From the NCBI RefSeq assembly GCF_937951745.1, contig NZ_CALFBQ010000009.1, positions 27,227 through 91,226 of the forward strand: a stretch of 64,000 nt of DNA, read 5' to 3'. The notes beneath the pieces are model-generated. The model made no database searches and was not told where the DNA came from. It saw nothing but the letters and a program-made list of their open reading frames with translations. Each line of letters begins with the position of its first letter. Positions within the stretch are counted from its first letter, which is position 1. The position numbers and the translations under genes are program-made. Shown here piece by piece: positions 1 through 9,789 of the stretch. This DNA is from an uncultured Chloroflexus sp. GTDB lineage: Bacteria; Chloroflexota; Chloroflexia; Chloroflexales; Chloroflexaceae.

Positions 1-740
1 GGGGCCAGAACCCTTCATTAGTGATGTTGTTGCCGCACGGCTACGAGGGTCAAGGCCCCGAACATTCGAGTGCCCGGCTTGAGCGGTTTTTACAACTAGC
101 CGCCAACGATAACATTCGCATCGCCAATTGTACAACTGCGGCACAATACTTCCACCTGCTGCGCTATCAAGCCGCTTCGCTCTACGCTGATCCCAAGCCG
201 CTGATTGTCATGACCCCCAAGAGCTTGCTGCGCCACCCGCGCAGCAGCTCATCATTGCGTGACTTGACCGACAATCGCTTCCAACCAATATTGGGATTGG
301 GAGCTGAAGCGCCGGAGCCTGAAGGCGTAACGCGCCTGATCCTATGTTCGGGCAAGGTCGCTATCGATCTGATTTCCAGCGCCGAATGGGAGAAGACCGG
401 CGGTAGAGCTGATCTGCTGCGGCTGGAGCTGCTCTATCCCTTCCCGGCGGAAGAGTTGCGCGCGGCGCTGCAACGCTACCCCAACCTGCACGAGGTGGTT
501 TGGCTGCAAGAAGAGCCGCAGAATATGGGAGCGTGGACGTTTGTCTGGCCGCGGTTGCAGCAGTTGTTGCCGGCGGGCGTGAAGTTGCGCTACGTGGGTC
601 GGGCCGAGTCGGCCAGCCCCGCTGAGGGTCTGCATAGCATTCACGTGCGCGAGCAGGCTCGCATCCTGCGCGAAGCGGTGGCTGATCTGCCGGAAACGCC
701 TACACCAGCGGTGACCGGGGGAGAGTCGCTAGCGCGGTAG
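1..740 (+). CDS. sucA: 2-oxoglutarate dehydrogenase E1 component, C-terminal part (5' end outside window)
   Basis: The frame is open from the left edge (codons from base 3), so only the last 246 or so residues are present. The thiamine-dependent E1 decarboxylates 2-oxoglutarate and passes the succinyl group to the lipoyl arm of E2 in the TCA cycle. The stretch LLPHGYEGQGPEHSSARLER is a signature of E1 transketolase-type C-terminal domains, followed by a TTAAQYFHLLR segment and a P.SLLRHP segment typical of the family. The tail includes the EEPQNMGAW motif near the family C-terminus, then about 40 extra residues ending ESLAR. The E2 gene follows 314 bp downstream on the same strand, supporting the assignment. 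A GTG at 21 is internal, not the start. Confidence 0.95.
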   Translation, partial: GQNPSLVMLLPHGYEGQGPEHSSARLERFLQLAANDNIRIANCTTAAQYFHLLRYQAASLYADPKPLIVMTPKSLLRHPRSSSSLRDLTDNRFQPILGLGAEAPEPEGVTRLILCSGKVAIDLISSAEWEKTGGRADLLRLELLYPFPAEELRAALQRYPNLHEVVWLQEEPQNMGAWTFVWPRLQQLLPAGVKLRYVGRAESASPAEGLHSIHVREQARILREAVADLPETPTPAVTGGESLAR

Positions 741-1054
741 GAGATGTAGCGCAGAGGGAGCCGAGCATCAAGGCAGGATGGCGGAAACGACCGAACGAGA
801 ACGATGGCGGCGGACTGTCCCAATGTGTCATTGCGAGGGTATTGCACGCCCGCAGCAATCGACCGCATCAGCAGAACGTATGCCTGAGTAGGTACCGCTC
901 CCCGTGGAGGAGATTGCTTCACCGCCTCTGGCGGCTCGCAATGACATACATGGAGTAGAGGCGAAGCCTCGCAGCAATCGCTCGAACAAACATCATGACA
1001 GTGTGGGATCACTCCATCCTAGTTCACAATAGATAAGTAGAGGTAGGTTACGGC
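741..1054. repeat. Intergenic region with small inverted-repeat element
   Basis: This 314-bp gap between the E1 and E2 genes holds a perfect 12-bp inverted repeat, tgtcattgcgag at 826-837 and its complement at 935-946. The interior repeats shorter words such as gcagcaatcg (also outside the arms near 970). The arrangement resembles a small non-coding palindromic element. Related words occur near 24528 (ctcgcaatga) and 51159-51170 (ctcgtaatgaca). The last 35 bases carry the E2 ribosome binding site (gaggtagg). No open reading frame here looks like a gene. Confidence 0.55.
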
Positions 1055-2380
1055 ATGGCATACGAAATCCGAGTACCGTCGCTCGGTGAGTCGATTGTCG
1101 AGGCGACGGTAGCGCGCTGGTTAAAGCGCGAAGGGGAAGCAGTCGCTACCGGCGAGCCGGTGGTCGAACTGGAAACCGATAAGGTTAATCTGGAAGTGGC
1201 TGCTGATCAGAGCGGGGTACTGGCAAGCATTGCCTGCCCCGAAGGCACAACTGTAGCGATCGGCGATCTGCTTGGAACAATCGAGGCTGGTGCACTGCCA
1301 AAGGAGCCACCGGCAGCAACAGCGCCGGTGGCCGCTCCCGCGCCGGCAGTAGCGGCAACGCCAGTAACTGAGGTGATGGCGACGCCGGTCGCACAGAAAG
1401 TGGCCGCCGAGCACGCGATTGATTTGCGCACGGTGCCGGGCAGCGGCCCCGGCGGAAGGGTGACGAAGGAGGATGTGCTGCGTTTGGTGTCGAGCGCCGG
1501 GCCGAGCGAGTCTACGGCGAAGGCTGACGAAGCGCGCGTACAGGTCACCCATCCCGCTCCAACTGTGATCGAGACCGCGCCGCCGCGGCCCACTCCCCCG
1601 CCAGCGCCGGCGACTCCGCCGCCACCTCCGCCACGGCCCGCCCCCGCGCCTCCTGCGCCGGTCATCTCGACTAATGGCGACCGACGCGAAGAGCGACAAC
1701 GGCTCAGCCGTCGCCGCCAGACCATCGCCCGCCGCTTGGTCGAGGCGCAACACACTGCCGCAATGCTCACTACCTTTAACGAGATCGACATGAGCGCGGT
1801 GATGGCGTTGCGCGCCCGCCATAAAGACTCGTTCAAAGAGCGGCATGGCGTTGGTCTTGGCTTTATGTCGTTCTTCACCAAGGCAGTAGTTGGCGCACTC
1901 AAAGCCTTCCCGATCGTCAACGCCGAGATTCAGGGCGACGAGGTTGTGATCAAGTACTACTACGACATCGGTATCGCGGTTGGCGTCGATGAAGGGTTAG
2001 TGGTACCAGTTGTACGCGACGCCGATCGTAAGACTTTTGCTCAGATCGAACGCGAAATCGCCCAACTCGCCAAGAAGGCGCGCGAGGGTACACTGAGCCT
2101 TGCCGAGTTGCAAGGGGGCACATTTACGATCACCAATGGCGGTGTCTACGGATCATTAATGAGCACGCCAATCCTCAATGCGCCGCAGGTCGGCATTCTC
2201 GGCATGCACAAGATCGAAGAGCGGCCAGTCGTCGTTGGCGGGCAGATTGTCATTCGCCCAATGATGTACGTTGCCCTCAGCTACGACCATCGCCTGATCG
2301 ATGGCAGCACCGCAGTGCGCTTCCTTGTGAAGGTGAAGGAGTTGATCGAGGATCCAGAGGCGTTGCTGCTAGAGGGGTAA
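1055..2380 (+). CDS. sucB: Dihydrolipoyllysine succinyltransferase (E2 of 2-oxoglutarate dehydrogenase)
   Basis: E2 transfers the succinyl group from its lipoyl arm to CoA. The 441-residue protein has a single N-terminal lipoyl domain (about 1-78) with the lipoylated lysine at K43 in [10 protein letters not shown] peripheral-subunit-binding domain follows around 108-145 ([20 protein letters not shown]). A long Pro/Ala-rich flexible linker (about 168-205) leads to the catalytic acyltransferase domain. The active-site motif [10 protein letters not shown] (HxxxDG) lies near the C-terminus. The ATG is preceded by gaggtagg. The gene lies directly after the E1 gene. No E3 gene is in the window. Confidence 0.95.
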   Translation: MAYEIRVPSLGESIVEATVARWLKREGEAVATGEPVVELETDKVNLEVAADQSGVLASIACPEGTTVAIGDLLGTIEAGALPKEPPAATAPVAAPAPAVAATPVTEVMATPVAQKVAAEHAIDLRTVPGSGPGGRVTKEDVLRLVSSAGPSESTAKADEARVQVTHPAPTVIETAPPRPTPPPAPATPPPPPPRPAPAPPAPVISTNGDRREERQRLSRRRQTIARRLVEAQHTAAMLTTFNEIDMSAVMALRARHKDSFKERHGVGLGFMSFFTKAVVGALKAFPIVNAEIQGDEVVIKYYYDIGIAVGVDEGLVVPVVRDADRKTFAQIEREIAQLAKKAREGTLSLAELQGGTFTITNGGVYGSLMSTPILNAPQVGILGMHKIEERPVVVGGQIVIRPMMYVALSYDHRLIDGSTAVRFLVKVKELIEDPEALLLEG

Positions 2381-2835
2381 GGCGTTAGCGGGGGGATGTT
2401 GTTTTACCGCAGCGGGCGCAGGGGACGCAGAGGATGATCACCATCCCACATCCCTCTGCGCCTTTGCTCGCTTGACAGCATTGGCATCGGCCTTCACCCC
2501 CTCTCCCACCTGACGGCGGGAAAGGGGAAGCTGCGGGTTTTCGCGACAGGCACTAGTTGAGCGAAACATAGTAGCGCCCCTCTCCGGCACCAGTGGGAGA
2601 GGGGCTAGGGGTGAGGGTTCACCCCTCCCATAGCGGGTTCAAGGGCAGGGATAGGGGCTGCATGATCCTTACCGCAGCGGGCGCAGGGGACGCAGAGGAT
2701 GATCACCATCCCACATCCCTCTGCGCCCGCTGCGCTCCTTTGCGCCTTTGCGTTCTACCCTCTGCACCTTAACTCCCTTTGCGGCTTCGCATTGCACCTC
2801 AACCGTTGGGGGTAAGGCACCCCTGTGCGGCGAGA
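2381..2835. repeat. Repeat-rich intergenic region between convergent E2 and aconitase genes
   Basis: Two identical 58-bp direct repeats lie at 2405-2462 and 2670-2727, starting taccgcagcgggcgcagg. Between them a perfect 12-bp inverted repeat, cccctctcccac (2498-2509) and gtgggagagggg (2593-2604), can form a long hairpin. The right end is pyrimidine-rich (tttgcgcctttgcg, about 2740-2755), like the right arms of the other GCAAAGG-type intergenic repeats in the window. Both flanking genes end here, so the structure may also stop transcription. Confidence 0.7.
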
Positions 2836-5577
2836 TTAGCCTTGGCGATCTTCAGCCAGTAGTTGGCGCAACACATACTGCAAGATACCGCCATGGCGAT
2901 AATACTCGACCTCTTGCGGGGTATCAATCCGAGCACGGGTCTGGAACTCGCGCACTGTGCCATCGGCAGCAGTGACGCGCACGGTGAGGATTCGGCCATT
3001 GGCGAAGCCGCTGGCAATCGCATCAGCCAAACCGATCACATCGTAGACCTCGTGGCCAGTCAAGCCAAGGCTGGCTGCGCTCTCGCCGGGCATAAACTGG
3101 AGCGGCACGATCCCCATCCCGACCAGATTCGAGCGATGGATGCGCTCGAAGCTCTCGGCGATCACCGCCTTGACCCCCTGCAAGTAAGGGCCTTTCGCAG
3201 CCCAATCGCGCGACGAGCCGTTACCGTACTCTTTACCAGCAATCACGATCAGCGGTGTCCCATCGGCCTGATAGCGCATCGCTGCGTCGTAGATGGTCAT
3301 CACCTCGCCGGTAGGCAGGTAGGTGGTAAAGCCGCCCTCGGTGCCCGGTGCCAACTTATTGCGCAGGCGAATGTTAGCGAAGGTGCCACGCACCATCACC
3401 TCGTGATTGCCGCGACGGGCACCATAGCTGTTGAAATCAGCCGGAGCAACGCCATGCTCAATCAGATACTTGCCGGCAGGCGAGTTAATCTTGATGCTGC
3501 CGGCAGGGCTGATATGGTCGGTGGTGATGCTATCACCGAGCAACGCCAACACCCGCGCGCCGTGAATCTCGGCCACTCGCGCAGGCGGGTTCGGACTCAT
3601 CTGATCGAAGTAAGGCGGTCGCCGGACATAGGTGCTGGCAGGATCCCACGCGAAGCGATCGCCGGCCGGCACCGGAATGTTTTCCCAGCGCTCATCACCG
3701 ACAAAGACGCTAGCATACGAGCGGCGATACATCTCGGACTGGACCGCCGTCTCGATCGTCTGCTGTACTTCAGCCTGCGACGGCCAAATATCACGCAGAT
3801 AGACCGGCTGGCCATCCTTACCAATCCCCAACGGTTCTTTATCCAGATCAATATCGATCCGACCAGCAATAGCGTAAGCAACAACCAACGGCGGTGACAT
3901 CAGATAATTGGCCTTTACATCTTGTTGCACCCGCCCCTCGAAGTTACGATTGCCAGAAAGCACTGAAACGGCCACTAAACCCGACTGATCGATCGTCTGA
4001 CTGATTTCCGGCGCCAGCGGGCCAGAGTTGCCGATGCAGGTCGTGCAGCCATACCCGACCACGTGGAAACGTAACGCTTCGAGATAGGGCAATAGGCCAG
4101 CGTTCGCAAGATACTCGGTCACCACCTTTGAGCCGGGGGCGAGCGAGGTCTTGACCCATGGCTTGACGGTCAAACCAGCTTCGACTGCTTTCTTGGCCAA
4201 CAGACCGGCAGCCACCATCACCGACGGGTTGGAGGTGTTGGTGCAGGAGGTAATAGCGGCGATCACGACCGAACCATGGTGCAGCTTATAGCCAGCGCCG
4301 GGAACCTCGACCGCAGTAGCGGCGAAATCAGCCGCCGAGAGCGCGGTATCGGGCTGGGCCGGATTGATAATCGCCGGCACAGCCATGTGGAAGGTGCGGT
4401 TGACCTCGGTCAGCGACACCCGACCTTCGGGACGTTTGGGGCCAGCCACGCTCGGCTCAACGGTGTTCAGATCCAGCTCAAGCACGGTCGAATACGCGGC
4501 TTCGGGGGTATGCTCATCGTGGAAGAGGCCCTGCTCTTTGAAGTATGCCTCAACCAGCGCCACCCGCTCTTCGCTGCGGCCAGAGAAACGCAGATAACGC
4601 AGCGTCTCATCGTCAACCGGGAAGATACCGCAGGTTGCGCCGTATTCGGGGGCCATATTGGCGATGGTGGCACGATCGGCCAGCGGCAGATTGGCCAAAC
4701 CGGGGCCAAAGAACTCGACAAACTTGCCGACCACCCCCAACTTGCGCAACATCTGGGTAACAGTCAGCACCAGATCGGTTGCCGTCGCCCCCTCGCGCAG
4801 ACGACCGGTCAGCTTAAAGCCCACCACCTGCGGGATCAGCATCGAGAGCGGCTGGCCGAGCATCGCTGCCTCGGCTTCAATGCCACCGACACCCCAACCC
4901 AACACACCGAGACCATTGATCATCGTAGTGTGCGAGTCGGTACCGACCAGCGTATCGGGATAGGCTTGCACTGGCCCGCTCGCGCGCGGATTCTCGTCGC
5001 TAGTAAAGACCACGCGGGCCAGATACTCAAGGTTGACCTGATGCACAATCCCGTTGCCGGGAGGCACGACTTTGAAATTATCGAACGCAGTCTGGCCCCA
5101 GCGCAAGAACGCATACCGCTCGACATTGCGCTGGAACTCAAGGTCTTTGTTGATCAGCAGCGCCGCCTCCGAGCCATAGGCATCGACTTGCACCGAGTGG
5201 TCGATCACCAATTCAACCGGCTGCAACGGATTGATCCGGCGCGGATCGCCGCCCAACTCGGCCATAGCATCGCGCATCGCCGCCAGATCGACCACGCACG
5301 GCACGCCGGTAAAGTCTTGCAGAATGACGCGGGCCGGCATAAAGGCTACTTCGCGGTCGGGTTCGGCTTGGGGCTGCCAATTGGCTAGGGCCAGAATATC
5401 ATCGGCAGTGACGGTGCGGCCATCTTCGTGGCGGAGTAGATTTTCGAGCAGGATACGCAGCGAGTAGGGCAAGCGGGCGAGGTTGACGCCGTAGTTGGCG
5501 AGGGCGTCAAGGCGGTAGATTTCATAGGTGCGGCCGCCGACCGTCAAGGTCGAGCGAGCGCCGAAACTGTTGGCCAT
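2836..5577 (-). CDS. acnA: Aconitate hydratase (AcnA type)
   Basis: This cytoplasmic TCA-cycle enzyme isomerises citrate to isocitrate through a [4Fe-4S] cluster. At 913 residues it has the usual length of AcnA/IRP-type aconitases. Cluster cysteines are seen in [13 protein letters not shown] and [13 protein letters not shown]. Other landmarks are [20 protein letters not shown] and the swivelling C-terminal domain with [17 protein letters not shown]. The start is ATG with a strong Shine-Dalgarno (aaggagatgaacg). It is transcribed towards the E2 gene, so the two TCA genes are convergent. The 5' region carries an extended -10 and a small palindrome (separate entry). Confidence 0.97.
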   Translation of the reverse strand: MANSFGARSTLTVGGRTYEIYRLDALANYGVNLARLPYSLRILLENLLRHEDGRTVTADDILALANWQPQAEPDREVAFMPARVILQDFTGVPCVVDLAAMRDAMAELGGDPRRINPLQPVELVIDHSVQVDAYGSEAALLINKDLEFQRNVERYAFLRWGQTAFDNFKVVPPGNGIVHQVNLEYLARVVFTSDENPRASGPVQAYPDTLVGTDSHTTMINGLGVLGWGVGGIEAEAAMLGQPLSMLIPQVVGFKLTGRLREGATATDLVLTVTQMLRKLGVVGKFVEFFGPGLANLPLADRATIANMAPEYGATCGIFPVDDETLRYLRFSGRSEERVALVEAYFKEQGLFHDEHTPEAAYSTVLELDLNTVEPSVAGPKRPEGRVSLTEVNRTFHMAVPAIINPAQPDTALSAADFAATAVEVPGAGYKLHHGSVVIAAITSCTNTSNPSVMVAAGLLAKKAVEAGLTVKPWVKTSLAPGSKVVTEYLANAGLLPYLEALRFHVVGYGCTTCIGNSGPLAPEISQTIDQSGLVAVSVLSGNRNFEGRVQQDVKANYLMSPPLVVAYAIAGRIDIDLDKEPLGIGKDGQPVYLRDIWPSQAEVQQTIETAVQSEMYRRSYASVFVGDERWENIPVPAGDRFAWDPASTYVRRPPYFDQMSPNPPARVAEIHGARVLALLGDSITTDHISPAGSIKINSPAGKYLIEHGVAPADFNSYGARRGNHEVMVRGTFANIRLRNKLAPGTEGGFTTYLPTGEVMTIYDAAMRYQADGTPLIVIAGKEYGNGSSRDWAAKGPYLQGVKAVIAESFERIHRSNLVGMGIVPLQFMPGESAASLGLTGHEVYDVIGLADAIASGFANGRILTVRVTAADGTVREFQTRARIDTPQEVEYYRHGGILQYVLRQLLAEDRQG

Positions 5578-5636
5578 CGTTCATCTCCTTCGGCTGACCT
5601 CTGTAACGGAAGGCCATTCCATGTTGTGGTAGAGCG

Positions 5637-5666
5637 ATTATAGCACGAACTGTCACAATGTTGTGA
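5637..5666 (-). promoter_or_regulatory. Predicted acnA promoter with palindromic operator candidate
   Basis: On the minus strand a perfect TATAAT (5642-5637) is preceded by TG one base upstream, giving an extended -10 about 60 bases before the acnA ATG. Just upstream, at 5653-5666, is the palindrome TCACAA-TG-TTGTGA, placed between -35 and -10. A repressor bound there would block polymerase. The -10 is seen in sequence; the operator role is inferred. Confidence 0.5.
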
Positions 5667-6038
5667 TTTGCCGCACAAACCGTGCAAAAGGTTGATAGAC
5701 CACTGAAATTATACCAAATTCACCCGTAGGGCACGAGAATTGTCCCCCGCGCAGCACACAGCATTATGTCGCGTTAACCTAGATAAGACGCATTACTGTC
5801 GTATGAGTGCATGACATTCGCACCGCGCTGCGATTGCTACCGGACAAAATGATGGTGCGTTTGATCCGCACAGTGAGCGGAAGACGCACGCTTGCATCAC
5901 AATCCGGTACCAATGGGTGATTATTTCTGTTGGGATCTTCGTTTAAGATCATGAGAACCTGAAACGCGCCATTACACATCCTCTCTCTTCGCATATCGCT
6001 TCAGGTCACGGATCCGCGTATATCGAGGAGGGATCACG
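5667..6038. other. Divergent intergenic region, acnA / DUF6345-like gene
   Basis: This gap separates the divergent acnA and caspase-like genes. Apart from the acnA promoter at its left edge, I see no RNA gene, no clear hairpin and no convincing ORF. A good ribosome binding site (cgaggagggatcacg) ends at the downstream ATG at 6039. No confident -35/-10 pair was found for the plus-strand gene. Confidence 0.4.
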
Positions 6039-8174
6039 ATGAACATGGTCGTTCGCACGCGTGGATGGTTGGCGCTGTTCGTTATCGGAATGCTGTGGGT
6101 TGCACTATGGCCACCCACACCAACCCCAGCTCAGGGGCCAAACCGGCTACCAGTCTTTCAGTTAACCAAAATTGCTGTTAGCGACGATACTACTCAATTG
6201 TTAGGCGGCACACTTGAGGGCATCGGACGTGCAGCCCAAACCGGGCAAGACGAGTTTCGCGGCAAGAACCGCTTTTTCCGATTGAACGAGCAAAACCGCA
6301 CCGTGCTGACCCAATACGAAGCATCGGGCGGTTTCTTTGCGTATGACCTTGATGATCTCGGACGCGAAACACCTGCTGGTACCATCAACGACGAAACAGC
6401 CAAGCGATTAGCCTGCCAATTCCTCGTCAACAACAACTTCGTTGGACGCGACGGTACACTGGCGAGCAACGGCCAGAGTAATTATCCGGTGCGGCTACCG
6501 GTGACCCCGGGACAATGCGATGCAACGAAAGACTTTGGCCGTGTCTCACTGATCCGCGCTGCCCAAGTCGCAGCCAACGACCCCACTTTAGGTCAAGTAA
6601 GCCAGTCGATCGTCGGAGTCGTGGTCGAAGTGCCGTTTGGTTTTGTCAACAACCAACAGTTTATCCCCATCGGTGGTGCGGGCGGCCACATCTCGTTGCT
6701 CTTCACCACCACCGACACAACCACACCGCAAAATGGCAGCACCTCACTTGACAGCGGCGTCCCCGGACTAGCCGCCGTAGCAATGCCTTTCTTTGGACGT
6801 ACCCTTGAGTTTCGTGGTACGGTACCGGTGCGCGACCTAAACCAAGTGCGCAGCGAGGTTGAATCACTCATCCGGGCAACGTATCCCGACGCAGCCAACC
6901 TGAATGTGCCGGTGCCGGTGTTAACGTACATGGTTGACGATGCTTCGTTCGAGCAAACTATCATCGAGCCGGAAGCCGTCTTCGATAATATTACGGTCAC
7001 ACTGCCAAGTGGCGAGGTGATAGTGCTACGCTCGTTCTCAACCCCGTTGGCTGTAGGTGGATCGGGAGGGTTTGGACCAACTGTCACCATCACTGCGCCG
7101 GCCAACGGCAGCTCCTTCCCCACCACCGGCGCAATCAACCTCACCGGAACCATTACCGACGGCACCGCGCCCTACACCTATCAATGGCTCCTCGGCGACG
7201 GAACCCCGCTCAGCAGCCCGACCACACTCAATGCACCCGGCTCGGTCAGTCGTTCGGTCACCTTACCGGCTGCGGTGCGTGAAACGACCCCAGATGCGGT
7301 AACCATCATCTTACGCGCAACCGATGCAAATGGAGTACAGCGGGAAGCAAGCATCAGCATCACACCGGATTACCGCTTTGTGTACGTACCAACCATCATC
7401 CGTAGCGGGAGCAGTCCGGCGGCGTTACCAGACATCGAGCTGAACCAATCGTCCAGCTACACGTTTGGTGTCGAAGGCAACTGGGACTACCAGCCCTACG
7501 GGCCGGGTGGTTCTGACTTACCGGGAGTAATCCCGGATGTTAACGGCTTTCACAGTGGCATGAGCGATTACGGCTACACCTCGCGCTTCTTCTGGGCGAA
7601 TGCGAGCGCTTGGGAACGCGACTGGCGCGATGTGAGTTTGGGCGGGATTGACAGCACAAGTGGCGTCGATCGGGCGGCCTTCGTCTACTATGCTGGCCAT
7701 GGCGGCGCCGGCAGCATCGTGATGACCTCGAACCAAGACAGCACATGGTTCGATGCCACTAAGGCGCGCTATCAAAATCTGCGCTGGGTTGGGTTTGCTT
7801 CGTGCCAGACACTGCGGGTGCAAGGCTACACGGTGGGCAACGAACCGATCCGTAGGTGGTTCAACGCCTTCCAAGGCGCGCACATGCTGCTCGGTTTCAA
7901 CAGCAACATGAAAGATGTCGCCTTTGGCGGCAATTTGGTAGCAAACATGCGCATGCCATCATTTCTAGGCATCGACTTGCCATGGGCACAGTTGACCATC
8001 GCACAGGCCTGGGTCAAGACGGCGTTTGATATGAACGCCGGCAAGCCAGCGTACATCTATGCCCGCAGCAGCTCGGTCAATCCGTTGAACGACAAACTAC
8101 CCAAACCGGGCACAGCAATGCCGCCGCGACCATTGCCGGTCATATCATACCATTGGGTGTGGTGGGAGTTTTAG
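6039..8174 (+). CDS. Secreted caspase-like protein with Ig/PKD-like domain (DUF6345-like)
   Basis: The 711-residue protein has an N-terminal signal peptide (hydrophobic core LALFVIGMLWVALW, likely cleaved after about residue 31). An N-terminal domain of about 300 residues of unknown fold follows. A Pro/Thr-rich Ig/PKD-like segment at about 346-445 contains TVTITAPANGSSFPTTG and YTYQWLLGDG. The C-terminal domain has YYAGHGGAG around residue 550 and GFASCQTLR around 587. These give the His and Cys of a caspase-fold dyad as in DUF6345 proteins. It is probably exported, perhaps a surface or extracellular peptidase; activity is not shown. It stands alone, divergent from acnA and convergent with the GH32 gene. 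Confidence 0.65.
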   Translation: MNMVVRTRGWLALFVIGMLWVALWPPTPTPAQGPNRLPVFQLTKIAVSDDTTQLLGGTLEGIGRAAQTGQDEFRGKNRFFRLNEQNRTVLTQYEASGGFFAYDLDDLGRETPAGTINDETAKRLACQFLVNNNFVGRDGTLASNGQSNYPVRLPVTPGQCDATKDFGRVSLIRAAQVAANDPTLGQVSQSIVGVVVEVPFGFVNNQQFIPIGGAGGHISLLFTTTDTTTPQNGSTSLDSGVPGLAAVAMPFFGRTLEFRGTVPVRDLNQVRSEVESLIRATYPDAANLNVPVPVLTYMVDDASFEQTIIEPEAVFDNITVTLPSGEVIVLRSFSTPLAVGGSGGFGPTVTITAPANGSSFPTTGAINLTGTITDGTAPYTYQWLLGDGTPLSSPTTLNAPGSVSRSVTLPAAVRETTPDAVTIILRATDANGVQREASISITPDYRFVYVPTIIRSGSSPAALPDIELNQSSSYTFGVEGNWDYQPYGPGGSDLPGVIPDVNGFHSGMSDYGYTSRFFWANASAWERDWRDVSLGGIDSTSGVDRAAFVYYAGHGGAGSIVMTSNQDSTWFDATKARYQNLRWVGFASCQTLRVQGYTVGNEPIRRWFNAFQGAHMLLGFNSNMKDVAFGGNLVANMRMPSFLGIDLPWAQLTIAQAWVKTAFDMNAGKPAYIYARSSSVNPLNDKLPKPGTAMPPRPLPVISYHWVWWEF

Positions 8175-8181
8175 GATTGGC

Positions 8182-8207
8182 GGGCGTGGCGCAGGCGCGT
8201 CACGCCC
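8182..8207. terminator. Hairpin between convergent genes, possible shared terminator
   Basis: GGGCGTG (8182-8188) pairs with CACGCCC (8201-8207), and an inner GCGC/GCGC extends the stem. It lies between the stop of the plus-strand DUF6345-like gene (8174) and the stop of the minus-strand GH32 gene (8200), overlapping the latter. There is no long T-run on either side, so it may need another factor or only stabilise the 3' ends. Confidence 0.45.
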
Positions 8208-9612
8208 AAATATTGGCCATCTCCCACGCACGCATCGCCACTACCTCAACAGAACCACCTTCAGCTTGCAAGGCGATACCAACACTATCAAGTCGAGTGG
8301 GGTAGATACGACTGGTGATCGAGCGACGTTCGTTCGCAAAGACCTCGATCAGCGAGCCATCGAGGAAAATGCGTAGATATAGTGGTTCATCGCGCGATAA
8401 TGGCACATAAGTACGGTGTGCATCACGCCAAACATCCCTTGCTAGACTCGATCGACTACGATCGAGGATCAGAGTCGCCGTAGCGCTCTCGTAGCGCACA
8501 ATCGTCGCTTCAGCGCCGTCAGGGCTGGCGCGCAGCCACACGCTACATGTACCTTGTGGCGGCGGCAGCAGGGTCGCCTCTAGCTCAAGATGCGCACCAC
8601 GAATCGGCACCCACTGCGGCGCACTAGGATCAATCGTACCGGGAGCCACGCGCTGTTCCGCCCCCCGCAATTGCCGCACTTCGGCGATCGGCAACGCCAC
8701 AACACGACCATCACTTGTTAATCGCACTTCGCGCGGCAACGACATCACCCCGGCCCAACCTGCGGCTAACACCGCTGACTCGCTGCGTCCCTCCATCACC
8801 CAACCAAACATAATCCGGCGACCATCGCAGATCGGCATCGTCTGCGGCGCATAGAAGTAGGCATCACCGTCATCAAGCTTATGGATCGTCTGTGGGGTAA
8901 ACCGGCCACCGTAATAGTTGCCACGCATCGCGATTGTATAGTACGGACGCTGATCCCACACCGAGCAGATAAGAACGTGCTCCTGACCTATGGCAAAGAA
9001 ATCTGGGCACTCCCAGAGTGTACCCGTCCAGATCGGCGCAAACTGACCGGCATCACCTACCAACAACGGCCCGCCATACTCCCACCGCCGCAAATCTGAC
9101 GACCGGTACAGCAGAGCCGTGCCACCCTGCCCGCGAATACCAGCGCCGATTAACATACACCAGCCGTCATCCTCGCGCCACACCGAATGATCGCGAAAAC
9201 CGAGCAGATCGAGATCGGAGGGCGGCATAGGAATAATCGGTTCTGGCCACTTTTGCCACGTCAACAAGCCATCGTGGCTCACAGCCAGACAGGGCGTCTG
9301 CCTATCGGGCAGACGGAAACCAGTGTAGATCAACGTAGGAATACCGTGATCATTAATGGCACACCCCGACCAGCAGCCATCAGCATCGAGGCCACCCGGC
9401 GTTGGGGTAAGCGCAATTGGCTGATGTTGCCAATACAACAGATCGGCGCTCGTCGCATGCCCCCAATGGATATTGCGATGACAAGTTCCCGTAGGATTGT
9501 ACTGATAAAAAAGATGGAATATCTCGCCCCACTGGATCAGACCGTTGGGGTCATTCATCCACTTAGCCGGCGGCAAAAAGTGATAGCGCGGGCGATGCGG
9601 GTCGCTGGTCAT
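8200..9612 (-). CDS. Glycoside hydrolase family 32 (invertase / levanase type)
   Basis: GH32 enzymes cleave terminal beta-fructosides such as sucrose or fructans. The nucleophile motif WMNDPNG is at residues 18-24 and the acid/base motif is WECPDFF. The middle RDP motif is altered to FRDHSVW. The C-terminal beta-sandwich carries FLDGSLIEVFANER. No signal peptide is seen, so it probably acts in the cytoplasm on imported sugar. I start at the ATG at 9612 (470 residues), preceded by aaagaga. A frame extension to 9675 adds residues unlike the family. It is the last gene of the minus-strand sugar locus, after two ABC permeases. The exact substrate is not determined. Confidence 0.9.
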   Translation of the reverse strand: MTSDPHRPRYHFLPPAKWMNDPNGLIQWGEIFHLFYQYNPTGTCHRNIHWGHATSADLLYWQHQPIALTPTPGGLDADGCWSGCAINDHGIPTLIYTGFRLPDRQTPCLAVSHDGLLTWQKWPEPIIPMPPSDLDLLGFRDHSVWREDDGWCMLIGAGIRGQGGTALLYRSSDLRRWEYGGPLLVGDAGQFAPIWTGTLWECPDFFAIGQEHVLICSVWDQRPYYTIAMRGNYYGGRFTPQTIHKLDDGDAYFYAPQTMPICDGRRIMFGWVMEGRSESAVLAAGWAGVMSLPREVRLTSDGRVVALPIAEVRQLRGAEQRVAPGTIDPSAPQWVPIRGAHLELEATLLPPPQGTCSVWLRASPDGAEATIVRYESATATLILDRSRSSLARDVWRDAHRTYVPLSRDEPLYLRIFLDGSLIEVFANERRSITSRIYPTRLDSVGIALQAEGGSVEVVAMRAWEMANIWA

Positions 9613-9700
9613 ACCGTTCTCTTTCTGCAAAGAAACAGTAACATCGTGGAGCGCGGCAGGAGAACTACCGCACACCGTATCAATACAGCGTTACTATCGT

Positions 9701-9729
9701 GGAATGCAGCAGTATCACTGCCGCACTCC
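9701..9729 (-). other. Intercistronic stem-loop between permease and GH32 genes
   Basis: On the minus-strand transcript a 13-bp stem forms with two G-U pairs and a 3-base loop (arms 9729-9717 and 9713-9701). On the plus strand the same two positions would be A-C mismatches, which suggests the structure matters in the minus transcript. No T-run follows. It may protect upstream mRNA or tune GH32 expression. Confidence 0.5.
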
Positions 9730-9789
9730 ATACGCGACCTATGCCGGCCTGATCACAACGGTCGCTACGTAGAGGTTGTTGATGCCAAT

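Noticed and set aside
1207..1920. Long antisense frames opposite the E2 gene
   Set aside because: Shadows of the Pro/Ala-rich linker and GC-biased third positions, with no family match and overlap of a certain gene.
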